This document shows, piece after piece, positions 62,595-64,000 of a stretch of 64,000 nucleotides of DNA. Each line of letters starts with the position of its first letter. The first letter of the stretch is position 1. Under the pieces are notes generated by a model, which did no database searches, was not told the origin of the DNA, and saw only the letters and a list, made by a program, of their open reading frames with translations. The position numbers were made by a program, and so were the translations under genes. This stretch comes from Hippopus hippopus (taxonomy: Eukaryota; Mollusca; Bivalvia; Cardiida; Cardiidae), in the NCBI GenBank assembly GCA_946811185.2, contig OX328099.1:22657859-22721858 (forward strand), written 5' to 3'.

Positions 62595-63597
62595 GTGTGT
62601 TTACATTCTTGTCATTTGTTGTACTTGATTATCCCCCCTTCCTACCTCTTGGTCTTGTGTAGCCCAGTGTTGTACATACAAGATTTTTAATGGATTTGAT
62701 TCTCACTTGAGGGGCTGGGGGTTTTGTGAAAGTTTTCTTTGGCAAGGCAATTTAGAGCCCTATCCTTGTTTGATGAAACACAGGACACGCATAAATTAGT
62801 GAGTAATATAACAAATAATTAATATGAAAAAGGCAAAGCCTCAATTCGAGCGACGTGAATGATTTGTTGAACAAACAGATCTACACAGTAATTCAAATGA
62901 CGAGCTAGATTTTGAAATCATAGAGTTTTGAGTTCGAGTCCTGGATTTGCCAAAACTAATTTTGAGCGTTGTTAAAAGTAGAATGCATCCTTCTTTCGTA
63001 GATGCATACATGGAAAAGAAGGCGAACGGTCCCGGATTCTCTTAGCAAAATACAGTTCCCCTACAATTTCGTTAATTTAGGTTCAGAGTCCAATAACTTT
63101 GAAAGATTACTGGTTCACATACTTTTAAAGAATACTTTACAGAGAAATTTCTTCACTGCATGTAGATCTAGATCTAGATCTAGATCTATAAACAAAAAAA
63201 AAAAAGAAGAAATTCACGGTCACAATTTCATATTGCATGTAAAAAGGAGAAGAAAAAAAACCATCCACTTTTTATAGCTCTGTCTCATTCCATTGAACAC
63301 TGCTGTCTTTCTGCAATACCCCTGTTGGCTTTGATCACCAGAGAATCACATGTGACAGCCTCATTTTGAAGGGTTTAGTTGATGATTAAGGTCGACTGTA
63401 TTGTATCCTCCGCTACACAGGCGCTACTGCAGCGACATCTGATCATTCTCAGACTTCATTCACATCTTGATCTTTGGAGATTTATGATGTTTTGTCACAG
63501 TGTCCTGTTTATTTTCTTTCGATTATGATTTTTTTACGGGGAATCAGCCAGTAGGTTGATAGGTCAACAAGCTTTCATAACATTTGAATAAATATAT
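62595..63597. other. Intron 28 stretch, mostly unrecognised
   Basis: 62900-62960 has a weak tRNA-head echo (GAGTTCGAGTCCTGG). (AGATCT)4 microsatellite at 63166-63189. No exon with matching phase was found. Confidence 0.45.
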
Positions 63598-63865
63598 TTG
63601 AGCCATGTTCTGGCAAAAGGGGGTTTAAATGCATCTCTGTAATGCATGATGCCAAGCAGGTAATCACATAGAACTTTAGATCCATAAAATCCATTTTGTA
63701 TGATAATCGACTGAATCACAAGGCATGCTGGTCCTTTGACATGCAGAAAATTGATCAATAGCAAAGACTTTTGACCCATGTCAGCTTGCGCGGACTGTAC
63801 TTGTTGAACTGGGTAGATAGTTTCTGCAGATGCATTAAGCCCCCTTTTCACAGAACATTGCTCAT
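63598..63865 (+). repeat. Repeat B copy 5
   Basis: TTGAGCCATGTTCTGGC ... CAGAACATTGCTCA; TCAGCTTGCGCGGACTG inside; empty TTAA kept at the ATGCATTAAGCC word. The 111-codon - strand frame here is incidental. Confidence 0.82.
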
Positions 63866-64000
63866 CTATTATACGGAAAAATCCTAAACTAAAATTCAAC
63901 TTTCTCTATAAATGACATTTTGAAACAGTCAAAAAAAGAAACAATAGTTTTGTCACGATTTCTTGGACACAATATTTTCCGCGAAAAAACGGCTCGTTCA

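Noticed and set aside
1..62349. Regularly recurring palindromic repeats resembling a CRISPR array
   Set aside because: Spacing is irregular, copies occur in both orientations with TTAA flanks and unlike arms, and the DNA is eukaryotic with introns.
63166..63189. (AGATCT)4 as a regulatory cluster
   Set aside because: A simple hexanucleotide microsatellite; nothing else supports a binding array.
62595..64000. Further RIC1 exon after exon 28
   Set aside because: No segment starting in the required phase after an AG encodes the expected conserved C-terminal helices; the next exon is probably beyond the window.

Overview
The window is spliced animal nuclear DNA. It is AT-rich, with short coding islands bounded by GT/AG splice sites and long introns filled with transposon debris. 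Gene content and repeat types (tRNA-head SINEs, mollusc-style 'AGCTCCACTGGCC' elements with GTCC/CTGT runs, TA- and TTAA-inserting DNA elements) suggest a marine mollusc, most likely a bivalve. That assignment is inference from repeat style, not a database match.

One protein-coding gene runs along nearly the whole + strand. Twenty-eight exons between 3981 and 62594 join without a frame break into about 1,171 codons of a RIC1 homologue. In other animals RIC1 pairs with RGP1 as the exchange factor that loads GTP on RAB6A at the Golgi. The first ~80-90 residues, the promoter and the last exons lie outside the window. Exons 1-16 (3981-29204) hold the beta-propeller part, exons 17-23 (32011-55667) the conserved helical RIC1 region, and exons 24-28 the Ser-rich linker and C-terminal helical part. 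Coding sequence is only about 5.5% of the window.

The rest is intronic. (i) A ~220-240 bp element flanked by TTAA, with CYCTTTACCA ends and a loop-free ~60 nt central palindrome, is present in about 65 recognisable copies and fragments (family A); nested copies show that it duplicates TTAA, as piggyBac elements do. (ii) A complete mariner with an uninterrupted DD34D transposase lies at 5553-6888, and a decayed second mariner at 19493-20811 ends 57 bp before exon 9. (iii) A hAT element at 49759-53332 has a perfect 8-bp target duplication and a transposase broken by two stops and one frameshift. (iv) A 6-kb hAT-like element (32536-38590) lies in intron 17, with a pair-member of a 1.3-kb repeat (674-1997 and 35327-36612) nested in it. 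(v) Intron 21 (43439-54940) holds tandem arrays, including a 177-bp satellite with one RFX/X-box-like palindrome per unit; the hAT and a mollusc-type repeat both landed in it. (vi) SINEs, several smaller inverted-repeat elements and minisatellites fill other introns.

No bacterial features, CRISPR arrays, rRNA or functional tRNA genes were seen. The most unusual feature is the density of the transcribed hairpin element within one host gene and the record of nested insertions it keeps.
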